Notes: generated by a model not told the origin, from the sequence alone. Numbered from the stretch's first letter, positions 13,480 to 26,196 are shown. The stretch: DNA of 64,000 nt from Owenia fusiformis (GCA_903813345.2 CAIIXF020000001.1:47879885-47943884); one strand, 5' to 3'. Numbers and translations are program-made.

Positions 13480-14263
13480 TATCACACCAAACTCGTTCTT
13501 ACCCGTTCTTGCCAGTCCTACGAAAACGTCGTAAAACGGGCTCAAACTGGCTGTGGTCGGGAAATATGTCTGAAATAATTAGCTTCTTCGTTCTTAAACA
13601 GTCTTCAATACGTCCATCTCGTTCGCAGTTCGTTCAGGTCGCACCACATCGGTGTGCAACGTCGTAGAACGCGTCCCTTAGTCTAGAAGGTCATCATGAC
13701 CTGATAACAGAACGGTATGGTCGCAATCGAATTTTGAATCGATTCAAAATTCTAAAATCACATTCCCGTCTGAGAACGTTCATAAAGTTCTTAAATAGAC
13801 CTTAGAAAGTTGCAGCTACGTTCATTCCGTTCGCACACAGTTTTGAAGAACGCAGTGGCAACTTGTTTGGTGTGATAGCTATATTTTTGCTAACTCGTTC
13901 ATAAGCAGTGTTAAATACGTTCTTAATCAGTTTAAACCCGTTTGCAATGAGTTCTACCTCGTTCTCAACACGTCCTCAGACAGTTCCACTCGTTGTTAAA
14001 ACGTCCCTAGTAGGATTGAAGTACGACGGTTCCGTTCGTAGTACGTCCAGCTCGTCGTTAGTACGTTGTCACTCGTTCTAATTGTAGAACGTGACGACCA
14101 CGAAAACATTTTGAGCATTGTCTAAGTTCTAGAGGACCTACCCGTTCGAGTACGTTCGATGAAGTTTGTAAATAGATCCCAAACGGTTCTTAGTACGTCC
14201 AGTCCGTTCGTACACAGTTGAAGCCCGTTTTCGAGAACGTAGTGAGAACTAGTTTGGTGTGAT
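13480..14263. mobile_element. CGTTC-rich element, family B copy 1
   Basis: The left end TATCACACCAAAC at 13480 is perfectly complementary to GTTTGGTGTGATA ending at 13877, and again to GTTTGGTGTGAT ending near 14262. Either two related units are joined or one element carries an internal end. The interior is unusual: the words CGTTC, CGTCC and their complements recur every 10-25 bases. A diverged copy is at 33803-34235. Both copies are preceded by a run of C. No transposase is visible. The 114-codon frame at 13323-13667 runs across the left end and is not credible. Confidence 0.65.
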
Positions 14264-15521
14264 TATTATTATTATTGTTAGTAGGGTTATATTACAATAA
14301 TCGGGAATCGGCTTAGTTGATAAATACGTTTTATTTGTCAAGAGATTTTAATTTGAACATATATCTTGTCTACCATCAAGTAAGATGTTGAATGTTCCCC
14401 TCTTTGTTTATATTTCAAACTGCTTTATTTTTTGATGTCTTAAAAAACGTTATTAATTCTTCACTTGGAGCGATTCTTCGATTTCTATGCGCTCTTTCAT
14501 TTTGATGAAAAGAGAATTCTGAAATATATTTTAGAACCACATTCTGGTCAGAACACATTGATTCAAACGCGTTTGTAAATAACAAAATTTTCATTTTCTA
14601 TAATAGAGAATATATAAGAATAAATATGTCAGAATTCACTGATAATTTGGGAATGTTCTGATAAAAAGCGAATTATTTTGAACTTTCCTAGAATAACTTT
14701 CTTGACTGGACATTCAAGAAAAATTATTTTTGTTTACTTCCATGCAATGATAAAGAAAGTGTGCTGAAAGTGTCCAATATTCCAGATATCTTAGCAAGGT
14801 ATAATTATTAATTAAAGAGATCGGGTCTCCTAAAAACACAATTCGAGTAACCCCCTGATTTTTTGTGTTATTTGATGTAAAACAAGTTTGTTTATCAACT
14901 TATCAATTCTGAGGCTTGAATTGTATTAATTCGATGATTGTTCCTAGCCATGAATTTCCACTTACATCAATAGAAATTCAAATTAAATTTAAAAAGCCCG
15001 CTCTTTGTTCCAGTCTGATTGGCTTATTGCGTTCAGTTCTGACAGTTGGTTGTTCTTTTGGTTGTCCTGTTGATTTCCTCAATATATTTTCGATATCGTG
15101 CTTATGATTCGGTCTCAAGATATATCTAAGATATATATGATGTGTTATGAGCAATTATACTATGACATTACTGATTGTCCAGAATAGAAATCTGGACGAC
15201 TCGATCTCTTTAAGCGTATTTGCAATGGGTCCAGCAGATAAATGTACTGCATGTAGGTTCGTTTTCCAGTCTTTTTACTTTTATTTCAAAGCATATTGGG
15301 TGTCGTAGGGAAAAGTTCATGTTTTTGTGTAGGTTAAACGCCGAAATGGTAAACATAAACTTACATTTTGTGTCAGTGAATGAACAAATTTACGTTCGTC
15401 ATTTTTGCTATGCTTGGAGTCATTTGAAAGAGTTTCCGTGGCCTAAATCTAACGCTATTCGGATGTTGTGGTCGTTATCACAATTCGGTGTCTTATAAAA
15501 TGATTACAGTTTAACTCTGTA
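14264..15521. other. No gene recognised
   Basis: AT-rich. Short frames at 14916-15107 and 15220-15498 have no recognisable domain. Confidence 0.4.
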
Positions 15522-15878
15522 TCAGCAGCTTGTATTCTGATACGTAGCATCTTCCGTACTTCTGTATGTATTGCAGAAGAATACTGCAAAGGAATGATCA
15601 CATGATTGAACACGAAGTGGCTCACCACGACGGGGGCCAAAGTCACCGAGATGGACTTTTTCTAGAAGATGTGTATGTGGTCTAATCGAAGACGCATTAA
15701 AGCCAACACTCCCTGTATCCACTTTGATATTAAAATCTCTATTTCCAATCATTGTTGATAAACGTGACTTAGAATATCTGCGCAACATCATATATGTATA
15801 AGGAATGCGTACGACTCTTGCTGGGGGCTCATTGTCTTTACCCTGAAGCTGATAACCTAGTATGAACACGAATCTCAC
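15522..15878 (-). CDS. Uncertain open frame, possible exon
   Basis: This is an open stretch of 118 codons, unusually long for such AT-rich DNA, with a protein-like mixed composition (for example VDTGSVGFNASSIRPHTHLL). I do not recognise the family. A GT donor (cag/ggtaaag) occurs early in the frame, so only its first part might be exonic. The frame opens just outside the CACTA-like element that begins at 15898, so any upstream part would have to lie beyond that element. It may equally be a chance frame. Confidence 0.15.
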   Translation of the reverse strand: MRFVFILGYQLQGKDNEPPARVVRIPYTYMMLRRYSKSRLSTMIGNRDFNIKVDTGSVGFNASSIRPHTHLLEKVHLGDFGPRRGEPLRVQSCDHSFAVFFCNTYRSTEDATYQNTSC

Positions 15879-15897
15879 TTTATATATGAGAAATGAA

Positions 15898-18800
15898 CAC
15901 TGTGCAAAATGTGCGATATCTCCTGTTTTATTTCAGGAGATTTGCATAAATAGTTTGCAAATCTCCTTAGAATCCCCTAAAATATAGTCAGATATCAAAT
16001 GTTTAATACGGACAAATTTGAGTATCATACCACCTATATCAAATTATTTGATGGTATGTCAAAGAATAGGTCCAAAATTATACTAATTTAAATGGAGATA
16101 TGATCAGGATATTTGCTATCTATATTAAATATCTTCTGTCTATACTCTTAAAAACTGACTATATCTTACTATTCATACAGTGCTGGATATACACGACAGG
16201 AGATATGCAGCCTATTCTGTGCTAGAGACAGCTTATTTCAGCTTATATCATGAGATACTCCCAAATCAGACCCCCAAAACAGGAGATACTCTGACTATAC
16301 GAAATGACGTCATCAGGTCTCATTGCTTGCAGCGCTAATAAAGTGAAATCACTTATCTAGCTTATTAACCACAACTTAAATATTTAAGCTATTAGATAAA
16401 CAAGTTGGAGAAGCTTATCCCTTCTCTGTTGTCTATTAATAAAGTGAATTGTCATTAAGATAAATAACTTTGTGAAGTAAAATGTATGTACAAAAGTTAA
16501 TAAGTATTAGTTACATTCCATTGTTCAAAATTGTTTTCTATAATTTTATATCATTGTACCCCACACAAGTACCATTAGATTCATCCATAAATTATAACAA
16601 ACAGATTAATGTAAACTTGTCATGTGGATTTCTAAATAGAAACTATTTATCAAAGGGACTATAATCTGGTGGTTTTTCAGATTTTATAAACACATTGTTT
16701 GAGATAACTTAATTGTTTTTTAACACTTATAATACAGCAGATATAATAGATAACAGAAAACATGAATTGTGAAATATAAGGGAATACACGTTGTTTAACA
16801 AAGGGCATACAGATTGTAGGTTGTATCTGTGTAACATGGAGCCTCTGTTCTCTAATGTAAACTCAATCTGAAGGTGAAACAATGTAGTAAAACCGAGAGG
16901 AAAACTCATTCATTAAAATAGTATCTTTCCACAGAATTGATGGATTTAATTCAAAATTTGACACAATGTTTATCATAGTGTTGGGGACATTATGCCATCA
17001 AATTTATTTAAAATAATTCATTTGCAAATTATATTTATTGGAACTTAGAACCTTCAGTTGTAGATATTAATCCATTAACTTTAATAAACGGATTAGTTTT
17101 CAAAACTCATTACACTGAAATTTAATAATTAGGGATTAAACATTTATGTTAGCATTTTGCTCTGACATGTCTCAAGATGTTATTTACATCATTTCCCAAT
17201 ACTACTCAATATTACAGAATATATGACATTTACAATGGTATGCATCATATACAATAATATGCATTGATTCAATATCCCGAATCCCAATTACTGCTAGCTC
17301 AATATTCAGTGTAATTTGACATTTACAATGGTATGTATCATTTCAACAATAGTACATGTATGCATTGATTGAATATCCCAATTATTACTCAATATTATTG
17401 TATAAAATGAATTTTAATGGTATGCATCACTCTACGATAGTTTACATCAATTGTATTTCCCAATTACTGCTCATTATTAGTGTATAAAATGACATTTACG
17501 ATGGTATACATTTCTACAATAGTAGTACTAAGCATTAATGGAATACCCCAATTACTGATCAATATTACACAGTGTAAAATTGAAACAAATGTATTACTGA
17601 GACCAATCTTATGTTTATCTTAGGTAATCTAGATAACATAGAACATGAATTATGAAGTATTATGTTTCATGCGCTTGTTCTTGTATCTCTAAATGTGACA
17701 TTAGATTAATGCATAAACTCTAACAAATGGATTAATATACTCAATGTGAAAGAGAAACAATGTAGTACACGTAAAACCGAGAGGAAAACTTATTAAAATT
17801 AAAACAGTAACTTTCCACAGAGTAGATGGATTTATTTCAAAATTTAACACAATGTTTATCATAGCATTGGGGACATTATGCCATCAAAATTATTTTAAAG
17901 AATTCATTTGCAGATTATTTTTATTGGAACTTAGAACCGTCAGTTGTAGAAATTAATCCATTAACTTTAATAAACGGATTAGTTTTAAAAACTCATTCCA
18001 CTGAATTGAATAATTAGAGATTAAACATTTTAGCATTTTGCTCTGACATGTCTCAAGATGTTATTTACATCATTTCCTGATTACTGCTCAACATTACAGA
18101 ATATATGACATTTACAATGGTATGCATCATTCTACAATAGTTTGCATTAATTGATTTTCCCAATTACTGCTCAATATTACAGTATAAAATGACATTTACA
18201 ATGGTATGCATCATTCTACAATAATATGCATTAATGGAATTTCCCAATTACTGATCAATATTACAGTGTAAAATAGAAACAAATGTATTACTGAGACCAA
18301 TCTGATGTTTATCTCAGACAATCTAGATAACATAGAACATGAATTATGAAGTATTAAGTTCCATGCTATTTACTTGCATCTCTAAATGCGCCAATGAGAT
18401 GTGTTATAAACTCTAACAAACGGATTAATTATCAATGTAAATTTGTCATGGTGAAATTCTAAATAGAAACAGCTTAATCTCTGATATTTAAAACAAATTG
18501 TTTGAGATTACTAAACTGTTTTTAACATTAAATAGCTTTTCTTGTAAAACCGATCGAGAGGAAAACTCAATAATTAAAAATAACTTTCCATGGAGTTGAT
18601 CAATTAAATTCAAAATTTAACACAAATTTATCATAGCATTAGGGACATTATACAATTAAATGTATATAAAAAAATGAACTCAAAAATTATTTTTAAGGAA
18701 ATAAGAACCCTCGGTTGTAGAAAATTAATCCATTCACTCTAACAAACGGATTAATTACCAATGTAAACAAGTCATCAATCATTAATAAGCCAGATAAGTT

Positions 18801-19176
18801 ACAGAAATAAGATGTGATGACGTCATTTCGTATAGTTAGCGTATCTCTTGTTTTTGGAGCTCTGATTTAATAGTATATCCTGATATATGCTAGAAGAAGC
18901 TGTTGTTCATAGAATCGGCTAGTATATCCTTTCTGTAGATCTGATAGAGTGATAGACAAACTATATGTTAGCCTTGATATATAACACAGCTTATATGAGT
19001 TCATATTTAGTAGAGTAGCAAATAGTATCAACTATACTAGTTGTCCGCCAAATATCTGGATATAGCATGTGTCTATACAACACGGGAGATACGGGAGATA
19101 TTTCACACTATGACAGTTGATATTAGAGCATAGTTAACAGGATATTCTATTACTATATAGCCTTTTTTGCACAGTG
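15898..19176. mobile_element. CACTA-like non-autonomous DNA transposon, 3.3 kb
   Basis: The ends are CACTGTGCAAAA at 15898 and its complement TTTTGCACAGTG ending at 19176, flanked on both sides by GAA (15895-15897 and 19177-19179), a 3-bp target duplication. CACT(A/G) ends with 3-bp duplications define the CACTA/EnSpm group. Repeated ggagatat and gatatctcc words near both ends resemble CACTA subterminal repeats. Longer inverted blocks pair 16280-16320 with 18808-18860, both containing the palindrome TGACGTCA. The middle consists of long direct repeats. There is no transposase frame, so it would need a helper. Confidence 0.65.
16880..18780. repeat. Long direct repeats (~0.75-0.9 kb) inside the CACTA-like element
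   Basis: Three successive units begin with 'gtaaaaccgagaggaaaact' near 16891, 17779 and 18546 and share 'gggacattatgccatcaaat' and 'ttagaaccttcagttgtag' blocks in order. Inside the units, 'gacatttacaatggtatgca' recurs as a smaller repeat of roughly 80-110 bp. The third unit is incomplete. Confidence 0.75.
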
Positions 19177-19179
19177 GAA

Positions 19180-19776
19180 ACCCGTGTAAAGGGAACGGTA
19201 CATTGCTCCTGCGCCTGGTCAATTAAAGCAAATTAACCTCGGAAAAACAGGCAATTTTTACAACATCGATTTTCAATAAATCTCCGAAGTGTTTAAGACC
19301 TTGTTTACATCTTGATAAGATTCTCACGACTCAATATTTAACAAGACCACCATGGTACGAGCCACTCGTCGCCTTGATTTTCACGAAACACCGGTCAAGT
19401 CAAGCCAGAATGCGATTTTACTGCGTACTGATGTCAAGATGAATAAACTGTTCTCAAATGGAATAACATAAAATTAAACTTACAAACTAACAAGTATCCA
19501 TTTAGATGTTGGGTAAAAACGTATCAAGAGTCTACAAGTGTACTGTATAATATTGAATTCATGGTTATCTACCCCAGATGCGTCAGATTATGACGGAGCA
19601 ATAGCAAACCCTACTCATGCATAACTGATTGGGTTTTACTGAAAACAAGTTAAACGCTTGTCATTCATACTGTCTGTTGTCTGATATTTTACTATTTTCT
19701 ATCCAGATCTTTGGGTGATATGATGCAAATTTAATATCCCAATAATAGTAGATTACTAGTAACATTAGTTGCATAT
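19180..19776. other. No gene recognised
   Basis: Unique sequence between two elements, without supported coding segments. Confidence 0.4.
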
Positions 19777-19778
19777 TA

Positions 19779-19983
19779 GGGAGGTTAAGATACGCGTTTT
19801 TTAAAACTTGGTCATCCATGATTAGTTCTCCCATTTCTAGTGTTTACCTGGCCGATTGAGTAAGGTGTAAGGAAAATAATTGTAATTAGGTCCATGGGAA
19901 AATGAATTAAGAGCGGGACAGTAATCCCCGGGTATGGAAATATTACACTCATGTACTATTAAAAACGCGTAACTTAACCTCCC
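19779..19983. mobile_element. 205-bp MITE with TA duplication
   Basis: GGGAGGTTAAGATACGCGTT at the left end is inverted at the right end as AACGCGTAACTTAACCTCCC, with TA on both outer sides (19777-19778, 19984-19985). TA duplications are made by Tc1/mariner-type transposases. Its middle (ggaaaataattgtaattagg) also appears in the foldback at 25488-25629. Confidence 0.7.
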
Positions 19984-19985
19984 TA

Positions 19986-22439
19986 TTGAAAGCAAAACGG
20001 TACTTACCAAAGAGTCTCAAAAACTATCAATATATATATATATGTGCAGAGTGGTATAGTTCACACAGATCTGTTTCATCCGAGTAGTAATTAAAGAAAC
20101 AATTAAATATCCTCGGAAATTATGTTCTTATTTCAAAAATGTGTGACCTAACAAATGCACATTCTGTTGAGGAGGATTCATCCGAATCTCTACATGCGCA
20201 ATATTCCGACCGCTATGTGTTCCAATAATACCTGGGGATAATCACTATTAAACAACAGTTTTATTACATGACAATAGCAAAATAGTTGTGATAAATTAGC
20301 CCTGGAACAATGATGATTACAGTTTCGTATGCCAAGCGTTAGTTGATTGATAGACACTGTGAGACCATACGAGGTCCCCGATGAAAGAAATTAATATTCG
20401 GAGACCGCCGTGGAACATATAGTCTTGCTTCAAGACCCTTAAACCACCCTCTTATCTACTTTAGTAACCTGTTTTAAAGTACATAAGGGGAATGAGCTCC
20501 AGGGTCTTGAAACAAGATGTAATGGTACATGTCTCCACATGTGTACCTTTAACACACTATGCCTTCTAACTTGGAGACGAAGCTCTCTTTTAAATAATCA
20601 AAACTAAACCATTCGAAAGGATTCCCTTAAAAAGTATTTTAAACCTTGACATAAGAGCAAAACTACACATATTCATCGATATCATCATAATATGATTCCT
20701 CTTTTGGACAGAATTTGTATAAACCAGTTGCAATATTTCGAATTTTAGGAAGTAAAAATTGAGACTTAATTTATAAAGTAGACCTAATTCACCATAAGCT
20801 TGTTGCAAATATTGTTATTTACTAATACTTTTATCTGTAGACTCAGTTCAGCACACATGGTAAAGCTGTATCATTTGTTTAATGACATATTTGCTTGTTC
20901 TCTCGAGCTTAGGCTGAATCGATTCAACCTTCAGTTATAATCACACGCATGGCTGCAGGTTCCCTCTTGTTGGGTCCTCGACTGTCGCATGCTATTTGTA
21001 CTAACTTGCGCTGTTTTATATCCTGATTATGCAATCTTGAGGGTGACCAAAATATAAATAGAAATTTCAATTGAATTTTTGATACATGATAAGGATCCTA
21101 TTCTGCCCAAATGCAAACATTTGGTTGTCTTCCTACAGATATGGAACTGCAAATTAACCTCTGAGACTGATAGGATCTTTTTTCAATAACTGATGTATTC
21201 AATTTCTAATGTTCTATTAAAAAAGTTTTAGTAGCTGTGATATCAGCGACATTATCGCTATAGTAATTTTGAAAACAACACTATCGTATAATGATTGTTT
21301 CCCGAGAATTCCTCAATACCAAAAGCGATGTTGCACATGCAACAAATATATTCATAATGGACATATCTGTAACATATACATTTAAATGTGTTATTTGCAT
21401 GACAACGCCACGTTGAGTTAAAAGAATTACTACTCGTTAACGGCAAACAGCTGGAGATGAACCTGCTTTCCAAGCAGCTGTGAATGTGCATGGCAGGTAA
21501 ATGTAACCAGAACCAAATATTTACATGTAGATGCACATCTTTGTATGAAACAACATAATGGCGTGATGTTTTTGCATGTCTACCACTGCTGTTGTGACAG
21601 AATACATTGTTAAATCTGCATTCCAGTTCTCTTATAAGCAAAATCCAATCTTTATATAGAAAAGCAATGTAAACAATGCTGTATAATTATATTAAAGCAA
21701 AGAATAACTAACATGGGATCAATCTATATATCTATGGTCTCGATATCATTAAGCCAAGTTTCACTCTGACAATCGTAGATTATTTTGCAGTTTTCAAACT
21801 GAGGGATCCTGAAAATATGTGAAATAAATAGCGACAAAATGTATTTGCTGTTTTAATTACATTAAGCATGAATAATTAAAACTTTTTATTAGAGTATACG
21901 AATTTAAACTCTTGTAAAGGCTACCTATATATCAGTTTATCGGTATATAATCTCAAAGGTCTTAGCACAATGAACTCATCATCACAATTATTGTAGAATG
22001 TTTTCAATAGCAATTCCTTTGGGTACCATTATGCTGAATTACATATGCTGCAGAGTTAATAACAGCTACATTCTGCCTAAAACCACTAGCACTATATACA
22101 GATGGGACTTATCTGTTTATTTATTTTAACCAATGCCGTTTCTTTCAGAGCTCAATTTTTCAGAATATGACTAAGTACCACAAAGAAGGTTTAAATGAAT
22201 CTTGGGAAATCATGCTACATTGCATTATAGATCATAGCCTGACAACGTTCTCCAAAGATACACGAGCGATTTCCAAAATAAACTTACAATGAAGTGTCTG
22301 CCAAATTATTTGATTAACAAAGGTCAGTCGCCACAAATGATGATAGGGAACTGCATAATTATTAAGTTAGGCAACTTCCGCCTCACTTTGTAGTTTAAAC
22401 AAAGCACATGACGTGAACGAGATCACACCATTAAAAAAC
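19986..22439. other. No gene recognised; one small inverted repeat
   Basis: The only structure is a pair of ~18-bp arms, TCTTGCTTCAAGACCCT at 20423-20439 and its near-complement at 20501-20517. The 127-codon minus frame at 21258-21641 has no recognisable domain and many cysteines and histidines without a pattern. An atatatata run lies at 20030-20041. Confidence 0.4.
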
Positions 22440-22768
22440 GTTCAAAATGGCCGCAGAAAAAGATGGCTGCTCAAAAGTTAATCAGCTCTAGAACTTGATA
22501 TCCTCTGTCATGGGTGCAAATTTGGAGAAAATCCGATGAGCGATTTTCCTGAAATGGCGATGACAAGATTTATCGTAGAACCTTCAAATTGGCCACCAGA
22601 AAACAAGATGGCCGCCCAAGAGAGATCACACCATCCAAAAACCTTCAAAATGGCCGCATAAAAAAAGATGGCTGCCCAAAAGTTGATCAGCTCTAGAACC
22701 TTATATCCTCTATCATGTGGCAAGATGGCCATCAAAGAGTAAATCAGCTCTATTTTTGATGTTATGAG

Positions 22769-23075
22769 CAGTGGCGGATCCGGGGGGGGGGCATGCCCCC
22801 CCCTAAGGTTGGCCCAGAAAAAAAAGTTGGACCCAAAAAAATTTTAAGGCCCCAAAAAGTGGGCCTTTTGGTCATTATTGGGCCTTCTAAGGCCTTATTT
22901 TTTTTAATTTTAGGCCAAATTTTGAAGAAAATGGGCCTCGAAATTTTAAAATTTGGGCCCACTTATCGGTTTTAGGGGCCCAAAATTTTTTTCCGCGCAA
23001 GCAAACACGTTTTTTCTATGATCTCAAATTTGCCCCCCCCCCCCCCCCCCCTGTTGGTTCCTGGATCCGTCACTG
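22769..23075. mobile_element. Non-autonomous DNA transposon, family A copy 2
   Basis: The left end is CAGTGGCGGATCC and the right end GGATCCGTCACTG (12 of 13 paired). ATGAG flanks both sides (22764-22768 and 23076-23080), a 5-bp target duplication as in copy 1. The interior matches copy 1 closely, including 'aattttaggccaaattttga' and 'gaaaatgggcct'. G and C homopolymers lie just inside the two ends. Confidence 0.85.
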
Positions 23076-23080
23076 ATGAG

Positions 23081-23345
23081 TATTGGCTATCAATTTTTCT
23101 TCAACATGTATTGTAATGAGTATGAATGAAATGTCCCTTGGTGTTCTGGTCCTGGATTGTGATATTGGTTCTCGATTGGAGGGGGGAGGGGGATGTTAGA
23201 CATTGTTTCTTTTCACGTTAGATTATGGTTTTGGGATATATAGGGTCTACTTTTTTATGACAGGTTTAGACTTACAGTTTGCTTTTCTTGTTGGGATTCT
23301 TTAAAGTTTTTAGTCACCCTTCCCTATGGGCATTTGTGCTTATAT
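23081..23345 (+). mobile_element. 3' fragment of the RT retroelement
   Basis: From 'ctatcaatttttcttcaaca' to 'gcatttgtgcttata' this is nearly the inverse complement of 60480-60740, the tail downstream of the reverse-transcriptase frame. The coding part is absent, as expected for a 5'-truncated retroelement copy. Its 5' boundary abuts the family A element. Confidence 0.8.
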
Positions 23346-23720
23346 ATTCTAGAACTTGATACCCTCCATCATGTGTACGAATTTGGAGAAAATCTGATGA
23401 GCTGTTTTCCTGAAATGCCGATGAAAAACCTTCAAAGTGGCTGCCAGAAAACAAGATGGCAGCTCAAAAGTTGATCAACTGTAGAACGCGATATCCTCTA
23501 TCATGTATGCAAATTTGGAGACAATCTGACGAACGGTTTTCCTGAAATGGTGATGACAAGATTTGTCAAAAAAACTTCAAAATAGCTGCCAAAAGACAAG
23601 ATGGCTACCCAAAAGTTAATCAGCTCTAAAACCTGATATTCTCTATCATGTGTGCGAATTTGGAGAAAATCTGATTCAGGCGGTTTTCCTAAATGGCGAT
23701 GATAAAAAATAATAAAATAA

Positions 23721-25487
23721 TTGTTTGTAAATAACTGCTTGTATAATTATTTTTAAAAAAAAGCTCTTCTTCGAGAAGGAAATAAAGATAAACAAACAAA
23801 CAAACAATTAGAATTTTGAAAACTTCTTGAAATATGGTCGTGGACTTGAAATTAGGTTCATTAAAATGCTATGCTGTGAAACGAAAAATGCATTATTATA
23901 AACAACTAAGTATCAGTAGTTTTTCCAAGCATACGGATTGAACAGGCAAAACAAACGATTCTAGTATCAATCAATGTAAAATGAGATCGTTATCAGATTA
24001 TTAACTCGGATCTACATCTTTAATAACAGAACAATATAACTAACGCTGGAATCTGTTGGGCATTATATAAATCTGTTTCTGTTGCCATGGTAACGAATCA
24101 AACACTTTTCATGGTAGTCATTAGGCGAAAATAGTTTCTTCAACATTCCCTTATGCGATTTAATTGTTTCTACCTCAAGACATACGTAACATACACTAAC
24201 TCTACCAATACCATACCACGAGTACTAATTGTTACTGCCTAGAGAGACATGATATCGAACGTTGTGAGGATCCTACCATCTTACACCCTTTGATTACACC
24301 TTACAATTACACCCTACCTTTGTGAGTATTTTGTGAGTAACTTGTAAATAATCAACGTCATTACGCGAAAAATTACTGTTTCCTCTTGAGAGACATAAAA
24401 TTCGCACAATCTCATCTTCTACTTCCAGTGTTGGATCAAGTAACCCCTTTGCTACAATATTCAATAAATTCATCTCGAAAAATAAGTTGTTCAACATTTA
24501 GGAACAACTGAAAGCTTGTGAATCAAGATGACCTTTTTCCCTAAAGACATCGGTTAAAACACCACAGTGCACACTCCGACTTAACCCTACAGCAATACCC
24601 CAAGGCTATACCCTACCTTCATCGTGCGCTGTCATATCTAATCCAATCCTTTAACTACAGAATAAAGTACATACAGTGTCCTTCCTGGCAGTGTTTGTTA
24701 GTCAGAGGACGGATTACGAATCATCCATATTCAACAACTTTCAAAGGAATCATATGACTTCTCATCGATAAATACAGCTACATACGTTTTCCTCTCGTAT
24801 GTATTTGACTTTCCGTGAATGTTATAGCTGAAGTCAAGTAGCCAGTCTCTGATTAGTATTAGTACAAACGGAAAATGCTTCTCCTTCGGCATACGCACCT
24901 GCCCCCCTAGCAAAGTACCAAGCTTCAAGTGTAAGACATTTATTCCCGGTGACTGTGTTAAAGTAACCACATAACATGTGTATGTGGAGCGTCTTTATTA
25001 GGAATGCAATAGCAGGATTAAGGATACATAACCGTCTTCTCTGAAATCGTGAAAAATGGTCGAGCAATACAAATCGGGTAATTTCCAGAATCCATTTTTG
25101 TCATCACGTGACTTAATATGCCCAATCAAGATTTGGAAATGAGATGGAATGTCTCCATTTATCGTGGCATGACAGGAATCTTCATTACTACAACCTGTAT
25201 TGGAATCAATAGCGCGCTAGCTTGGTGCAGATAATAAATCAATCTGGTCCAAAATAGCGCTTAATAGATGCTACTCTTAATCCTAGGAAATGCAACCCTT
25301 AAAACATCAATTCGAGATGATCAATTAAATAATGAAGTAGTGAAGGCAATTACATTAATTTGGTGTATACATGATAATGAAGGAGAGTTATCTGAAGTCA
25401 AAATGAAAAACTATATTTAGTAGTATCGCATACATAACCCCTTGGATCCTAACTTCATGCCTTGGTCACATTTGCTCCAGTTTTCAA
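23721..25487. other. No gene recognised
   Basis: Short frames on the minus strand at 24294-25067 overlap each other and have no recognisable domain. No splice-supported exon is visible. Confidence 0.4.
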
Positions 25488-25629
25488 CCCGGTGTGAAAG
25501 AAATTATGGTCCCCTTTCTGGCCCTGATTGTGTATAAATAATAAGGAAAATAATTGTAATCAGGTCACCATATAAATCAATAGAGACTAGGACCATAATT
25601 TGATAGGACCACCTACGCTTTTACACCGG
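25488..25629. repeat. Foldback with CCGGTGTGAAAG / CTTTTACACCGG ends
   Basis: The ends CCGGTGTGAAAGAAATTATGGTCC and GGACCATAATTTG...CTTTTACACCGG are inverted relative to each other. The loop shares 'ggaaaataattgtaat.agg' with the MITE at 19779-19983, so the two may belong to related families. Confidence 0.6.
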
Positions 25630-25818
25630 CACTCGCCCGATTTTTTTGTCAAAATGGGCAGGTAAGCCCGGGCATCGTACAGGCGCCAGGCGATTATCGC
25701 GGGCACCATCAGCCGATTTTACGACGTTGTGTACGGTCTTCGGGAGATTGTTCACATTTTTACAACAGATACATGGTAAACGTACATTTTACAATACAGT
25801 AATGGTTAAACTTTACAT

Positions 25819-25999
25819 ACCATTGGCGGATCCAGAAGCTAACAACATTTTTGGGCCACTAAAACCAAGAATTAGGCCCAACTTTTGAAAATTGAAGACT
25901 CATTTTTCGATAAATTGGCCTAAAATTAAAAAAGTGACCAAAAGATCAAGTAATGCACGAAGGTCCAACTAATTATTTTTGGGCTCAAAAATATTTCTG
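25819..25999. mobile_element. Decayed family A remnant
   Basis: It begins with ATTGGCGGATCCAG and continues with diverged 'tgggcc', 'ttaggcccaacttttgaaaa' and 'ttggcctaaaatt' words found in the intact family A copies. The right terminus is not recognisable. Confidence 0.5.
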
Positions 26000-26196
26000 A
26001 TTGATTTTGACCAAACAAACAATCAATTCATTATTATTCATTCACGATTCATTTATGTAATTATGAATGCTCGTTTTCCTTGACAAAGACATGTCAACAC
26101 CCAAGTACACATTTAGAATCTTGTTCATGACTATTTTTGCTGAACAAAACGGCGATGATTTGGGTAAGCTTGAAATAGAGGTTATTTAATGGGAGG

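Larger units (their letters stand above)
22440..23720. repeat. Tandem array, ~130-200-bp unit, invaded by two elements
   Basis: The unit contains 'cttcaaaatggccgc', 'caagatggc.gcccaaaag', 'atcagctctagaac..gata', 'tcctctatcatgtg' and 'caaatttggagaaaatc' in order. Copies of 'tcctct.tcatg' occur near 22502, 22707, 23363, 23494 and 23640. The large gap is caused by the family A element at 22769-23075 and the retroelement tail at 23081-23345. Frames through the array are repeat by-products. Confidence 0.8.

Noticed and set aside
21258-21641. 127-codon minus-strand open frame
   Set aside because: It has no domain, no splice context and low-complexity codon use; it is likely a chance frame in AT-rich DNA.
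22508-22975. Several open frames on both strands
   Set aside because: They arise from the tandem array and the family A element.
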